DNA from: [Actinomadura] parvosata subsp. kistnae
GTDB taxonomy: Bacteria > Actinomycetota > Actinomycetes > Streptosporangiales > Streptosporangiaceae
Assembly (NCBI RefSeq): GCF_900323885.1
Contig: NZ_OOHJ01000018.1
Coordinates: forward strand, 2,033,001-2,097,000
Length of the DNA: 64,000 bases
Direction: 5' to 3'
In this document: positions 24,541 through 32,950 of the stretch, piece after piece
Numbering within the stretch: position 1 is the stretch's first letter
How the letters are laid out: each line of letters starts with the position of its first letter
Made by a program: the position numbers and the translations under genes
Notes under the pieces: generated by a model
Database searches by the model: none
What the model was told of the DNA's origin: nothing
The model's input: only the letters and a program-made list of their open reading frames with translations

Positions 24541-25380
24541 ATGACGCTGCCCGCACGCGCCGCCGCACTCGCCCCCGCCGTTCTGTTCGCTTCACTGCTG
24601 ACCGGGACGGGCGGGGCGCAGGCGGCCGAGGCGGGGGCCCTTCCCAGCGTCAGCATGGAGGCCACCGTCAAGGCGGCCCAGATCGACCCGCGGCGGCCCG
24701 ACAGCACGCTGACCCCGGGTGCCAAGGACAGCGTGCTCCTCGTCGAGCAGGCGTTGCGTGACCGGAGCCTGCTGGACGCGAAGTGGGTGGACGGGTACTT
24801 CGGCACGACCACCGTCGCGGCCTACGCGAAGTATCAGAAGTCGCTCGGCCTGACGGGGCTCGACGCCAACGGCCTGCCGGGCAAGGCGTCGCTCACCAAG
24901 CTGGGCGCCGGCCGTTTCAAGGTCACCGCCGTCATCGAGCCCGGTGGGCGCGTGTCCACTGACGGGTTCGTGGTCAACGCCCGTACGAACGGCATGCTGA
25001 CGGAGGCCGAGCGGCTGCTGGGGCGCGAGCTCGTCCTGGACCAGGGCTCGTACAACCCGGGCGGCGACCCGACCTCGGCGGGCACCCACGACGGCGGCGG
25101 TGTCGTCGACGTCTCGGTGGCGGGGATGAGCGCCGCCACCCGCACGGCGGTCGTCCGCGCGTTGCGGGTGGTCGGGTTCGCCGCCTGGGTGCGCAGCCCG
25201 CGGCAGGGCGACTGGCCGTGGCACATCCACGCCGTCGCGATCAGCGACCCGAGCCTGTCGAGCCAGGCCCAGCACCAGGTGGGCGACTACTACCTCGGCC
25301 TGAACGGGCTCGCCGACCGGGGCGAGGACGACGGCCCGGCGGTGACCATCCGCACCTGGGAGGAGTACCGGCGCCGCTGA
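24541..25380 (+). CDS. secreted peptidoglycan-binding / M15-like zinc peptidase
   Basis: 279 residues from ATG 24541 (CAGGAG 5 bp upstream). The signal peptide LAPAVLFASLLTGTGGAQAA is followed by a peptidoglycan-binding-1-like region (WVDGYFGTTTVAAYAKYQKS, LGLTGLDANGLPGKASL). The C-terminal domain has GTHDGGGVVDVS and DWPWHIHAV, which match the HxxGxxxD and WxxHxH zinc sites of M15 (VanY/D-Ala carboxypeptidase) enzymes. It probably trims peptidoglycan stem peptides. First of three secreted wall-active genes in a row. Confidence 0.8.
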   Translation: MTLPARAAALAPAVLFASLLTGTGGAQAAEAGALPSVSMEATVKAAQIDPRRPDSTLTPGAKDSVLLVEQALRDRSLLDAKWVDGYFGTTTVAAYAKYQKSLGLTGLDANGLPGKASLTKLGAGRFKVTAVIEPGGRVSTDGFVVNARTNGMLTEAERLLGRELVLDQGSYNPGGDPTSAGTHDGGGVVDVSVAGMSAATRTAVVRALRVVGFAAWVRSPRQGDWPWHIHAVAISDPSLSSQAQHQVGDYYLGLNGLADRGEDDGPAVTIRTWEEYRRR

Positions 25381-25426
25381 CCCGTCCGCGACTCGATCTT
25401 TCCGAACCGAAACCAAGGAGAACAGC

Positions 25427-26305
25427 ATGAGAACGTTCACCACGATCCTCACCGCGATGGCGCTCGGCGGGGGGCTGCTCGCCGCCGCCGCGCCCGCCTC
25501 GGCCGCGGGCCGTGACGGCGTCTGCGACAGCGGCGAGTTCTGCTACTACTTCAACAGCGACAACCAGGGATCGGTCTCCGACTTCACCAGCTCGGTCGCC
25601 GACTACGCCACCACCCAACCCACCTGCTACGACTTCAAGGGCCCCGGCGCCGGCAAGGGCGAATGCATCAAGAACGCCGCCGCCTCCGTCTGGAACCGCA
25701 GCAGCAAGACCGTCCGCGTCTACTACAACACCGGCTACGCCGGCACCTACCAGGACTTCGCCGCAGGCGCCAAAGGCAACCTGAACGCCACCCTCAAGAA
25801 CCAGAACGCCTCGCACGAGTTCGGCCCGTCCTCGTCGTCGCGCAGCAACATGTCGTACTCGCTCTATACGGCCAGCGGCACGATCACCTGCGGCTTCGAC
25901 GGCTACACCTCGACGGAGGGCCGGCACGAGGGCATCGACATCGCCCGGGGCGTGGGCTCGAACGTGCACGCGCTGGTGGCGGGCGAGGTCATCAACGTCG
26001 TACGCGGGGCGACCGGCCGGGCGAACCTGTCCACGATCGCCATCTACAACGCCGCCGCGAACAAGACGGTGATCTACCTGCACTCCGCTCCGCTCTCCTC
26101 GTTGCGCGTGGGCCAGCAGGTCACCCGCGGCCAGGTCATCGCCACCGAGTCGTGGCACGGGGTGTCGAGCCGCGCGTCCGCGCACACCCACGTCGAGATG
26201 CGGCTGGGACGGCAGACGAGGGCGGCGAAGAGCGTCGGCGACCCGCACCTGGACAACCCGAACCCGACCTCGTTCTGGAACTCCCAGGGCTACAACGTCC
26301 GATAG
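25427..26305 (+). CDS. secreted I36-type domain fused to M23 endopeptidase
   Basis: 292 residues. After a signal peptide (ALGGGLLAAAAPASA), residues ~28-125 form a Cys-containing peptidase-inhibitor-I36-like domain (GVCDSGEFCYYFNSDNQGS, KNAAASVWNRSSKTVRVYYN). The C-terminal half is a lysostaphin-type M23 domain with HEGIDIARG (zinc His/Asp), VIYLHSAPL and HTHVEM. M23 enzymes cut peptidoglycan cross-bridges. The I36-like module is shared nearly base for base with the next gene, suggesting a wall-targeting or autoinhibitory role. ACCAAGGAG precedes ATG 25427. Confidence 0.85.
   Translation: MRTFTTILTAMALGGGLLAAAAPASAAGRDGVCDSGEFCYYFNSDNQGSVSDFTSSVADYATTQPTCYDFKGPGAGKGECIKNAAASVWNRSSKTVRVYYNTGYAGTYQDFAAGAKGNLNATLKNQNASHEFGPSSSSRSNMSYSLYTASGTITCGFDGYTSTEGRHEGIDIARGVGSNVHALVAGEVINVVRGATGRANLSTIAIYNAAANKTVIYLHSAPLSSLRVGQQVTRGQVIATESWHGVSSRASAHTHVEMRLGRQTRAAKSVGDPHLDNPNPTSFWNSQGYNVR
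25507..25815 (+). repeat. ~310-bp direct repeat, copy 1 (I36-like module)
   Basis: This stretch recurs at 26428-26736 with only scattered base changes (for example AGCGACAACCAG versus AGCAACAACGAA, and CACGAG versus CACCAG at the end). Identity drops abruptly outside the module on both sides. Confidence 0.92.
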
Positions 26306-26322
26306 CGATGAGGAGGACGACT

Positions 26323-27297
26323 GTGTTCGCACGAACGGTCCGGTTGTTACCGAGGCTCGCCGCGGCGGCCACCGCGCTGGCGCTCGGCGGAGGACTGCTC
26401 GCCACCGCGACGCCCGCCTCGGCCGCGAGCCGCGACGGCGTCTGCGACAGCGGCGAGTTCTGCTACTACTTCAACAGCAACAACGAAGGATCGGTCTCCG
26501 ACTTCACCGGATCGGTCGCCGACTACGCCACCACCCAACCCACCTGCTACGACTTCAAGGGCCCCGGCGCCGGCAAGGGCGAATGCATCAAGAACGCCGC
26601 CGCCTCCGTCTGGAACCGCAGCAGCAAAACCGTCCGCGTCTACTACAACACCGGCTACGCCGGCACCTACCAGGACTTCGCCGCAGGCGCCAAAGGCAAC
26701 CTGAACGCCACCCTCAAGAACCAGAACGCCTCGCACCAGTTCCTGAGCTCCGCGCCGCCGCCCACCCCGCCGCCCTCGTCGCCGGCCGAGTGCAAGACCG
26801 ACGGCACGGACACGAAGCTGCCCACGACGATCCTCGTCTACCGGACCTCCCTGGACCGCGTGGAACGGGTGGACTTCAAGACTTATGTGAAGAACGTCCT
26901 GCCGAACGAGTGGGTGTCGAGCTGGCCCGCCGAGTCGCTGAAGGCCGGGGCGATGGCCGTGAAGAACTTCGGCTGGTACTGGGCGCTGCACTCCAACCGC
27001 AAGACGCCGAGCGGCCAGTGCTTCGACGTCTACGACCACACGTCGAGCCAGGTGTACGAGCCCGGCTCCGCGAAGGCGACGACGAACGCCGCCGTGGACG
27101 CCACCTGGGGCGCCCGCCTGACCCGAGGCGGGAAGATCTTCCGGGCGCAGTACTGCGCCACGACGACGGCGTGCGGCAACTGGGTCGACGGCGACTGGAT
27201 GTCGCAGTACGGCTCCCGCGACAAGGCCGCGGCGGGCTGGAGCTACTCCAGGATCCTCAAGCACTACTACACGGGGATCGTGCTCAGCACCTCCTGA
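26323..27297 (+). CDS. secreted I36-type domain fused to SpoIID/LytB-like domain
   Basis: 324 residues from GTG 26323, supported by AGGAGG 6 bp upstream; an in-frame ATG at 26308 has no RBS. Signal peptide ALALGGGLLATATPASA, then the same I36-like module as the previous gene, then a Pro/Ser linker (APPPTPPPSSP). The C-terminal SpoIID-type domain has TYVKNVLPNEWVSSWPAESL, KAGAMAVKNFGWYWAL and the late GWSYSRILKHYY, typical of SpoIID/LytB glycan-strand-acting proteins. It is likely secreted and acts on peptidoglycan. Confidence 0.85.
   Translation: MFARTVRLLPRLAAAATALALGGGLLATATPASAASRDGVCDSGEFCYYFNSNNEGSVSDFTGSVADYATTQPTCYDFKGPGAGKGECIKNAAASVWNRSSKTVRVYYNTGYAGTYQDFAAGAKGNLNATLKNQNASHQFLSSAPPPTPPPSSPAECKTDGTDTKLPTTILVYRTSLDRVERVDFKTYVKNVLPNEWVSSWPAESLKAGAMAVKNFGWYWALHSNRKTPSGQCFDVYDHTSSQVYEPGSAKATTNAAVDATWGARLTRGGKIFRAQYCATTTACGNWVDGDWMSQYGSRDKAAAGWSYSRILKHYYTGIVLSTS
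26428..26736 (+). repeat. ~310-bp direct repeat, copy 2 (I36-like module)
   Basis: Second copy of the module at 25507-25815, fused here to a SpoIID-type instead of an M23 domain. The near identity at synonymous sites points to recent duplication or ongoing gene conversion. Confidence 0.92.
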
Positions 27298-27315
27298 GGC
27301 TGGGCGTCCCGCTCC

Positions 27316-27347
27316 GGTTCTCCGCCGTGCCGGCACGGCGGAGAACC
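27316..27347. terminator. bidirectional terminator, 32-bp perfect palindrome
   Basis: GGTTCTCCGCCGTGCC followed by GGCACGGCGGAGAACC. It lies between the convergent SpoIID-type gene (stop 27297) and the NBR1-Ig gene (stop 27355) and can serve both. Confidence 0.85.
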
Positions 27348-27354
27348 CGCGTTG

Positions 27355-28215
27355 TCAGCCGACGATGAGCTGGAAGTTGATCGGCCGGTTGCCGGGGAAC
27401 ACGATCGCCCCGGTGGCGTCCACCATCTTGAAGCGCACGTAGCACAGGCCCGGCTTGCGGGGCGTGGTGACCTCGGTCCGGATGTCGACCGTCTCGCCCG
27501 GCTGGGTGTCCGCGATCGGCACGTCGGAGATGGTCTGGCAGTGGTGGTTCTGCTGGGTCACGTCGAGGCGGCGCAGCGAGTAGCCCTTCCATGGCACGGT
27601 CCCGGCGTTCCTGAGCCGCCACACCTTGGTCACGGTCTCGCCGGCGCCGACGCGGGTGCAGTCGGGAAGGGTGACGTCCTCGACGAACTCGGCCTTGTCC
27701 CCTTCGTGCAGGGGGGCGGCCCAGGGCGGGTTGGTCGCGGGCACGGGGCACTCGGCCGGGGAGAACGCGACGAGGGACGGGCTGCTGGTCGCGGCGACGC
27801 TCTGCGCGGCGGGCCGGGCGCCGCGATTGACGGCGACCACGGTGAGGACCGCCGCTCCCACCAGGACGACCGCCACCGCAGCCAGGTAGGCCGGCCGGAG
27901 CCGCCTTCCCTGGTCCCGCGCGGGAGGCGGCGGCTCGGACGGAGCTGTGCCCGGCGACCTGACCGCCTGGTTGGCGCTCTCCCAGCGTTCGCGGTACGCC
28001 GCCGGGTCCGCGCCGCAGGCCTTGACGAACTCCACGGTGGTCTCCCAGCTCGGGAGCCGGTTGCCCTTCGTGGCCTCGTGCAGCGTCGTGTGGGAGATCG
28101 CCCCCGACCGGCCGGACATCTCACGAAAAGGAGGGTTACCGGATGCGCTACGTAACTCCCGGAGGATCGCCGCGAAGTCCGCGATCGCCTCCGCCCGTGC
28201 ACGTCTGTCGTCCAC
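27355..28215 (-). CDS. HTH membrane protein with extracellular NBR1-Ig-like domain
   Basis: 286 residues from GTG 28215. An N-terminal XRE-like helix-turn-helix (LRELRSASGNPPFREMSGRS, then GAISHTTLHEATKGNRLPSW) is followed by a Pro-rich linker and one membrane helix (AVAVVLVGAAVLTVVAV). The outside part is an Ig-like domain of the NBR1 type: VTKVWRLRNAGTVPWKGYSL and CYVRFKMVDATGAIVFPGNR. This layout is known in actinobacteria; the role is unclear. A TACTGT -10-like box 12 bp upstream and no RBS suggest a near-leaderless mRNA. Confidence 0.85.
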   Translation of the reverse strand: MDDRRARAEAIADFAAILRELRSASGNPPFREMSGRSGAISHTTLHEATKGNRLPSWETTVEFVKACGADPAAYRERWESANQAVRSPGTAPSEPPPPARDQGRRLRPAYLAAVAVVLVGAAVLTVVAVNRGARPAAQSVAATSSPSLVAFSPAECPVPATNPPWAAPLHEGDKAEFVEDVTLPDCTRVGAGETVTKVWRLRNAGTVPWKGYSLRRLDVTQQNHHCQTISDVPIADTQPGETVDIRTEVTTPRKPGLCYVRFKMVDATGAIVFPGNRPINFQLIVG

Positions 28216-28298
28216 CGTGCGAAGGTAACAGTACGAACCACCCCAAGGGCGGCGTTTTCCACCTTTTCCGGGGGCGCAGGGAAAGCGCTGTCCCGCGA

Positions 28299-28637
28299 TC
28301 ACGCAAGGTCACGGCGGAGGTTGGGCACGGTGGCGGGCAGGTTGAGCAGGTCGATGAGCTCGGCCGGGCCGGCCCGCACGTTCGTGAGCCGCAAACGCCC
28401 GGGACCGATCATCCGGGCGGCGCGCACCAGGACGGTGATCCCGGCCGCGTCGATGAAGCGGAGCCGGCCGCAGTCGACGACGAGGTCGCGGCCGGGGCGC
28501 GCCGCCTTGCGGAGCGCGGCCTCCAGGACGTCGCAACCGGTGACGTCCAGCTCACCGATGAGGTGCACGGTGTGCGGGTAGGCCTGATCCCGGTGCGCCT
28601 CAAATGATCTTGAGGGGTGCTTTGATGTCGATGCCAT
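28299..28637 (-). CDS. STAS-domain anti-sigma factor antagonist
   Basis: 112 residues from ATG 28637 (another in-frame start at 28673 is possible). The STAS fold is seen as VHLIGELDVTGCDVLEAALR, DLVVDCGRLRFIDAAGITVL and RLRLTNVRAGPAELIDLL. The phosphoacceptor Ser/Thr position of SpoIIAA proteins (D-S/T-S-G) reads DAAGI here, so regulation by phosphorylation may be lost. The start overlaps the KaiC-like gene end, so the two are translationally linked; third gene of the partner-switching operon. Confidence 0.85.
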   Translation of the reverse strand: MASTSKHPSRSFEAHRDQAYPHTVHLIGELDVTGCDVLEAALRKAARPGRDLVVDCGRLRFIDAAGITVLVRAARMIGPGRLRLTNVRAGPAELIDLLNLPATVPNLRRDLA

Positions 28638-29982
28638 CGTGGGTGATGTCGAATTCGTGGGGCTGCGGGACATGACGGCTGGCTCGGGTCTTCAGCACGG
28701 TCAGCGCCCGCCCGACGTGAGTCTCGTTCCGCAGGTACTGCAGCAGGATCACGTTGTCGGACAGGTGTGACACTCCGCGTTCGGACAGCCGGGTGTGGCC
28801 GTACAGCTCGGCCGACTCGTAGGTCAGCAGGACGCTGATGCCCGCCCGGGAGCAGTGGTTGAGCAACGCGTAGACGAACTCCCTGAACCGCTTCTCATCG
28901 GGGCAGGCGGCGGCGAGGTCACCGAGGCTGTCGATGACCAGCCGGTGCGCGCCGGTCGCTCTGATGGTTTCGAGCAGGTCGTAGTACCACTGGTCGATGT
29001 AGATGTCGTTGGGCGAGTCGCAGCGCAGCACGGCGCCCCGCGAGTCGATGTCCCAGCCGAACCCGTTGATCATCCGTTCGAGCTGGACGCGGTTCTCCTG
29101 CATCGAGGCGAACACGCCGGGCTCGCCCTGGTTCGCGCCGCCGTAGATGAACTGCAGCCCCATCACCGTCTTGCCGGACCCCGAGGGGCCGATCACCAGG
29201 GTGGCGGAGCCGGGCCAGTAGCCGTCGCCGATCAGCTCGTCCAGCGCGGTGATGCCGGAGGTCGCCCGGCTCTCACCCAGCTCGTACGAGCCGGCGTCGA
29301 TGTCGCTGAGCCGCGGGAACACCCGCACGCCGGCGCTCTCGATGCGGTAGGCGTGCGCGCCGGAGCGGAAGCCGCTGCCGCGCAGCTTCAGCACCCGCAG
29401 GGCCCGGTTGTCGCGCTGCCCGGAGTCCTCGGTGGCGAGCAGGACGGCGGCGTCGGCGACGGCGAACTCCGGGCAGCCCTCCAGCTCGTCGCGCCGGTAC
29501 TCGCCGAGCCACAGCGCCATCGTGCCGGTGGCGGCCAGGTGACCGGCCAGTTGGTGGACGAAGCCCTCGAAGTCCCGCTCGCCGACCCCGCGGTAGCGCA
29601 GCGCGCGGAAGCTGTCGATGACCAGGAGCGAGCACGGCTGCCGCTCGACCCGGGCGGTGATGCGGTGGAGCATGCCGGTCAGGCCGTTGTCGTCGAGCTC
29701 GCCGCTGAGATCCTCGAACAGCACCTCCCTGCCGACCCGGCCGGGGTCGAAGAACGACAGGGCCTCGCCGAAGTACAGGATCTTGCTCAACGGTTCGGCG
29801 ACGGTGCTGAGGTAGATCGCGGGAAGCCGCTCGGTGCCGTTCGCGAACGCGTACTGCTGCGCCAGGACGGTCTTGCCGCTGCCCGGCAGGCCCGCGATGA
29901 GGGCGACGGACGGGTTGATCAGGCCGCCGTCGAGTATGGCGTCGAGCCGGGCCTGCCCGCTCGCCAGCCGCCGCTCAGGCAC
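28600..29982 (-). CDS. KaiC-like double-domain ATPase
   Basis: 460 residues with two RecA-fold KaiC domains. Domain 1 has Walker A AGLPGSGKT (~31-39) and Walker B LLVIDSF. Domain 2 has Walker A GPSGSGKT (~265) and LVIDSLGDL, plus the catalytic-Glu region FASMQENRVQLERM. Length is close to cyanobacterial KaiC, but no KaiA or KaiB gene is near. GTG 29982 is preceded by GGAGG and lies within the end of the upstream receiver gene. Sandwiched between an RsbW/receiver protein and a STAS protein, it probably works in a stress or light/energy-dependent partner switch rather than a clock. Confidence 0.92.
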   Translation of the reverse strand: MPERRLASGQARLDAILDGGLINPSVALIAGLPGSGKTVLAQQYAFANGTERLPAIYLSTVAEPLSKILYFGEALSFFDPGRVGREVLFEDLSGELDDNGLTGMLHRITARVERQPCSLLVIDSFRALRYRGVGERDFEGFVHQLAGHLAATGTMALWLGEYRRDELEGCPEFAVADAAVLLATEDSGQRDNRALRVLKLRGSGFRSGAHAYRIESAGVRVFPRLSDIDAGSYELGESRATSGITALDELIGDGYWPGSATLVIGPSGSGKTVMGLQFIYGGANQGEPGVFASMQENRVQLERMINGFGWDIDSRGAVLRCDSPNDIYIDQWYYDLLETIRATGAHRLVIDSLGDLAAACPDEKRFREFVYALLNHCSRAGISVLLTYESAELYGHTRLSERGVSHLSDNVILLQYLRNETHVGRALTVLKTRASRHVPQPHEFDITHDGIDIKAPLKII

Positions 29983-30754
29983 GGCGCACCTCCGAGGCGG
30001 CGCCGGACGGCTCGGTCAGCAGCCGCACCGCGGCCAGCACCTCCAGGGGATGCACCGGCTTGCGCAGGAACCGGCTGGAGCGCAGGTTCGCGGGCGGCGG
30101 CAGGATCGACATGGCCAGGACCGGGACGCCCGCCCGCGTGAGGTCGTCACAGAGCTGGACGGTCAGGCCGTTGGAGGTCATCAGGTCGACGATCGCGAGG
30201 CGGGGCGGGCTCGCCGACTCGTCGCGGCCCGCCTGCGCCGACCCCGTCACCACCGTGGGGTAACCCTCGGCGTCGAGGAACGAGGACAACGACCGGCCGG
30301 AGAACCGGTCGCCGTCCACGAGGAGAATCCGCGGCAGGACCGCCGGGACGCTCGCGCGGACGGGCACCCGCAGCCGCACCACCGTGCCCTGGTCGCCGCG
30401 CCGGCCCGGCCGGATCGTCACCTCGTCGGCCAGGGCGAGCACGATCCGCAGGCCCCGCCCGCGATCGCCGAGCGTCACGCCGACCTCGAACACGCCCTGG
30501 TCCGACACGGTGATCCAGACACCCTGGTCGGTGTCCTCCCACCGCACGGAGATCATGTCGGTGGCGCCGTGCTCGATCGCGTTGGCCGACAGCTCGTGCG
30601 TGACCAGCACGATCCGATCCCGCTCCCGGTCGGTGAGCCCCGCCTCCTCGGCCAGCCGGCCGACGAAGGCCCGGATGCCGGCCAGCACCCCGGGGCTCAC
30701 CGTGAACAGGTGCTCGATCGGCTCGCTCGCTTCGGAGCCAGGCACTAAGGCCAT
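29975..30754 (-). CDS. RsbW-type ATPase fused to a response-regulator receiver
   Basis: 259 residues. Residues ~15-125 are a HATPase_c_2 (RsbW/SpoIIAB-like) domain with the N box VTHELSANAIEHG and the G1/G2 region VSDQGVFEVG...GDRGRGLRIV. Residues ~140-245 are a receiver: ILLVDGDRFSGRSL (acidic pocket), LAIVDLMTSNG (phosphoacceptor Asp), VPVLAMS and FLRKPVHPLEVLAAV (conserved Lys). Such a fusion could bind or phosphorylate the STAS partner in response to an upstream kinase. ATG 30754 has GGGAGG upstream. First gene of the KaiC operon. Confidence 0.88.
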   Translation of the reverse strand: MALVPGSEASEPIEHLFTVSPGVLAGIRAFVGRLAEEAGLTDRERDRIVLVTHELSANAIEHGATDMISVRWEDTDQGVWITVSDQGVFEVGVTLGDRGRGLRIVLALADEVTIRPGRRGDQGTVVRLRVPVRASVPAVLPRILLVDGDRFSGRSLSSFLDAEGYPTVVTGSAQAGRDESASPPRLAIVDLMTSNGLTVQLCDDLTRAGVPVLAMSILPPPANLRSSRFLRKPVHPLEVLAAVRLLTEPSGAASEVRRA

Positions 30755-30814
30755 ACCTGGGCCTCCCTCCGGCCCTCCCGCCGACGGTGACCCGGGGCGG
30801 CATCATGCCCACCT

Positions 30815-31993
30815 CTATGCCCGGCCCCAGCCCCCGCTAAGCAGATCGGTGCCGCCGGCGGGGATGCGGGCCTGTACGAGGAAGCCGCCGCCCGCCTGCC
30901 GGTCGGCGCTGAACGCGCCGCCGAGAGCGTCGACGCGTTCGCGGAGGCCGGCCAGGCCGCGCCCGCTGCCGCCCAGAGAGGCGGTCCTGGAGACGGCGCC
31001 GTCGGTGCTGACCTCCACGCTGATCTCCTGCTCGCCGTAACGCACGCGGACGACGGTACGGCTGCCGTGCGCGTATTTGAGTGCGTTCGTCAGGGCCTCC
31101 TGGACGACCCTGTAGGTGACGAACTCGGCGCTGCCCGCCGACTCCGCCGGGCTGCCCTCCTCGGTGAACTCCACCGGCTGCCCGGCCCGCCGGGTCTGCT
31201 CCACGAGCGTGCGCAGCTCGCCCGGGGAGCTCGCGCCGACGTCGGTGTCGTGGTCGGGCTTGAGCAGGTCGAGCATGTGCCGCAGGTCGGTGATGGCCCG
31301 CCGCCCGGTGTCGGTGACGGCGCTGAGCGTCGTGTCGAGGCGGTCGGGGGCGGCGGTCAGGTAGCGGGCCGCCTCCGCCTGGACGACCATCGCCGTCACG
31401 TGGTGGGTCACCACGTCGTGCAGCTCGCGGGCGATCCGGGTGCGTTCGGCGGCGCGGGCGGCCTCGGCGGCGTGGCGGCGGCGCTCCGCCTCGGCGGCGC
31501 GGGTGGCGCGCAGCCAGGCGCCGATGCCCCAGGCGAGGGCCAGCGCCAGGTAGAAGATCACGTAGCCGTCCGCCTTCTCCGTCGCGCCGAGCCGGTCGAC
31601 CGCGATCGCGAGGGGCACGTACGCGGCGGTGAGCAGTGCTGCCGCGACCCGCCGGCCGCGTTCGAGATGGGCGCCCGCGCTGATGAGCGCGATGGGCATC
31701 GCGTTGCTGGCGAACACGTGATAGCCCTGCACCTGGTCGAGGGCGAAGCCGAGCGACACTAGGAAGAGGCAGACGGCCGGCCACCGCCGGCGCACGGCCA
31801 GCGGCAGGCATTCGAGCACGATCACCAGGACGGCCAGCGCGTCGAAGGGCCGGGTGGGCAGGTCGCCGACCTGAGTCCCCCTGCCGTGGAGGGCGGGCAG
31901 CAGGGACGCGCCGGCGAGCAGCAGCCCGAGCGGTAGGTCACGGACCACGACGTCGCATCGCCGCCACAGGTCCGTGACGCGCCGCAGGGTCAT
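30815..31993 (-). CDS. NarL-type sensor histidine kinase
   Basis: 392 residues. The N-terminal ~160 residues hold four to six membrane helices. Then comes the HisKA_3 dimerisation region with the phospho-His motif RTRIARELHDVVTHHVTAMV and a HATPase domain with VVQEALTNALKYAH and GRGLAGLRERVDALGG. ATG 31993 overlaps the CPBP protease stop by 4 bp, so the two are co-translated. No response-regulator gene is adjacent, so the partner lies elsewhere. Confidence 0.92.
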   Translation of the reverse strand: MTLRRVTDLWRRCDVVVRDLPLGLLLAGASLLPALHGRGTQVGDLPTRPFDALAVLVIVLECLPLAVRRRWPAVCLFLVSLGFALDQVQGYHVFASNAMPIALISAGAHLERGRRVAAALLTAAYVPLAIAVDRLGATEKADGYVIFYLALALAWGIGAWLRATRAAEAERRRHAAEAARAAERTRIARELHDVVTHHVTAMVVQAEAARYLTAAPDRLDTTLSAVTDTGRRAITDLRHMLDLLKPDHDTDVGASSPGELRTLVEQTRRAGQPVEFTEEGSPAESAGSAEFVTYRVVQEALTNALKYAHGSRTVVRVRYGEQEISVEVSTDGAVSRTASLGGSGRGLAGLRERVDALGGAFSADRQAGGGFLVQARIPAGGTDLLSGGWGRA

Positions 31994-32811
31994 CCGTCGA
32001 GCGTAGCGTTCGCGCGGCGCCGCAGCGGGACCACGTTGCCGCGCCGGCGGGCCAGCCACATGAACACGACCGTCAGCAGCAGGCCGAACACCACCGCGTA
32101 CATGCTGCCCTCCGGGCCGAACTCGCCGCCCGTGATCCAGGTGGGCCCCGACGTCACGCCGTGCAGCAGCCCCTGGGGGGTGCCGTTGCCCGAGACCTCC
32201 GCGCCGAAGATGCCGGCCGCCGCGAAGTTCCAGCCGAAGTGCACCCCGATGGGCACCCACAGGGTGCGGGTGGCGGCGTAGGCGGCGGCGAGCATGCCGC
32301 CCGCCTCGATCGCGATGGCGATCGCGCCCCACAGGGTGGCGTGCGGGTTGAACAGGTGCGACGCGCCGAACAGCAGCGCGGTCAGCGTCAGCGCGAGCCA
32401 CGTTCCCACGCGTTCCTCGACGAGTCTGAACAGGATGCCGCGAAACAGCAGCTCCTCCGTCACCGCGGCGGCGGCCATGAAGCCGAACACCCCGAGCGCG
32501 CCCGTCAGTGATCCCAGGCCGTCGACGTGGTAGCCGCCTACGAGGGCGATGTTCAGGATGACGGCCGCGAACAGGGCGCCGCCGATCAGCAGCCCCCGGA
32601 GGATGGCGGGGACGGCCCCTTGCCTGCCCACCTCGACCGGGTCGCGACGCTCGGACCAGCGCACCACGCGGGCGTACACGTACACGGCGAGCGCGGCCGT
32701 CGCGACGCCGACGAGCAGGGTGAGGATCCAGATTCCCTGCACCGCGCCGGCGAGCGCGCCACCGACGAAGGCGACCAGCGCGACGGGGACCAGCTGTTTC
32801 AACAACCGCAT
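31990..32811 (-). CDS. CPBP-family intramembrane metalloprotease
   Basis: 273 residues, about eight membrane helices. The CPBP/Rce1 catalytic motifs are all there: TEELLFRGILFRLVEE (EExxxR), ASHLFNPHAT (His) and GVHFGWNFAAA (HxxxN). ATG 32811 is preceded by GAGGAAG. Co-translated with the histidine kinase, so it may process a membrane signal or protect against bacteriocin-like peptides; this link is inferred from position only. Confidence 0.92.
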   Translation of the reverse strand: MRLLKQLVPVALVAFVGGALAGAVQGIWILTLLVGVATAALAVYVYARVVRWSERRDPVEVGRQGAVPAILRGLLIGGALFAAVILNIALVGGYHVDGLGSLTGALGVFGFMAAAAVTEELLFRGILFRLVEERVGTWLALTLTALLFGASHLFNPHATLWGAIAIAIEAGGMLAAAYAATRTLWVPIGVHFGWNFAAAGIFGAEVSGNGTPQGLLHGVTSGPTWITGGEFGPEGSMYAVVFGLLLTVVFMWLARRRGNVVPLRRRANATLDG

Positions 32812-32950
32812 GACGACTTCCTCACCTGGGGGGACATCGCGACGGGCATCGTCGCGTCATGCCCGTAACGCTAGGGATCCGGCGATCGGAAATCGTCACC
32901 GTGCGGCGGACACTCGCGGGTAGCTCGCACGAGGGACAGGCGCGGGCCGG

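Noticed and set aside
28299..30754. Circadian kai operon
   Set aside because: No kaiA or kaiB is present, and the neighbours are partner-switching proteins; KaiC-like ATPases occur widely without clock function.
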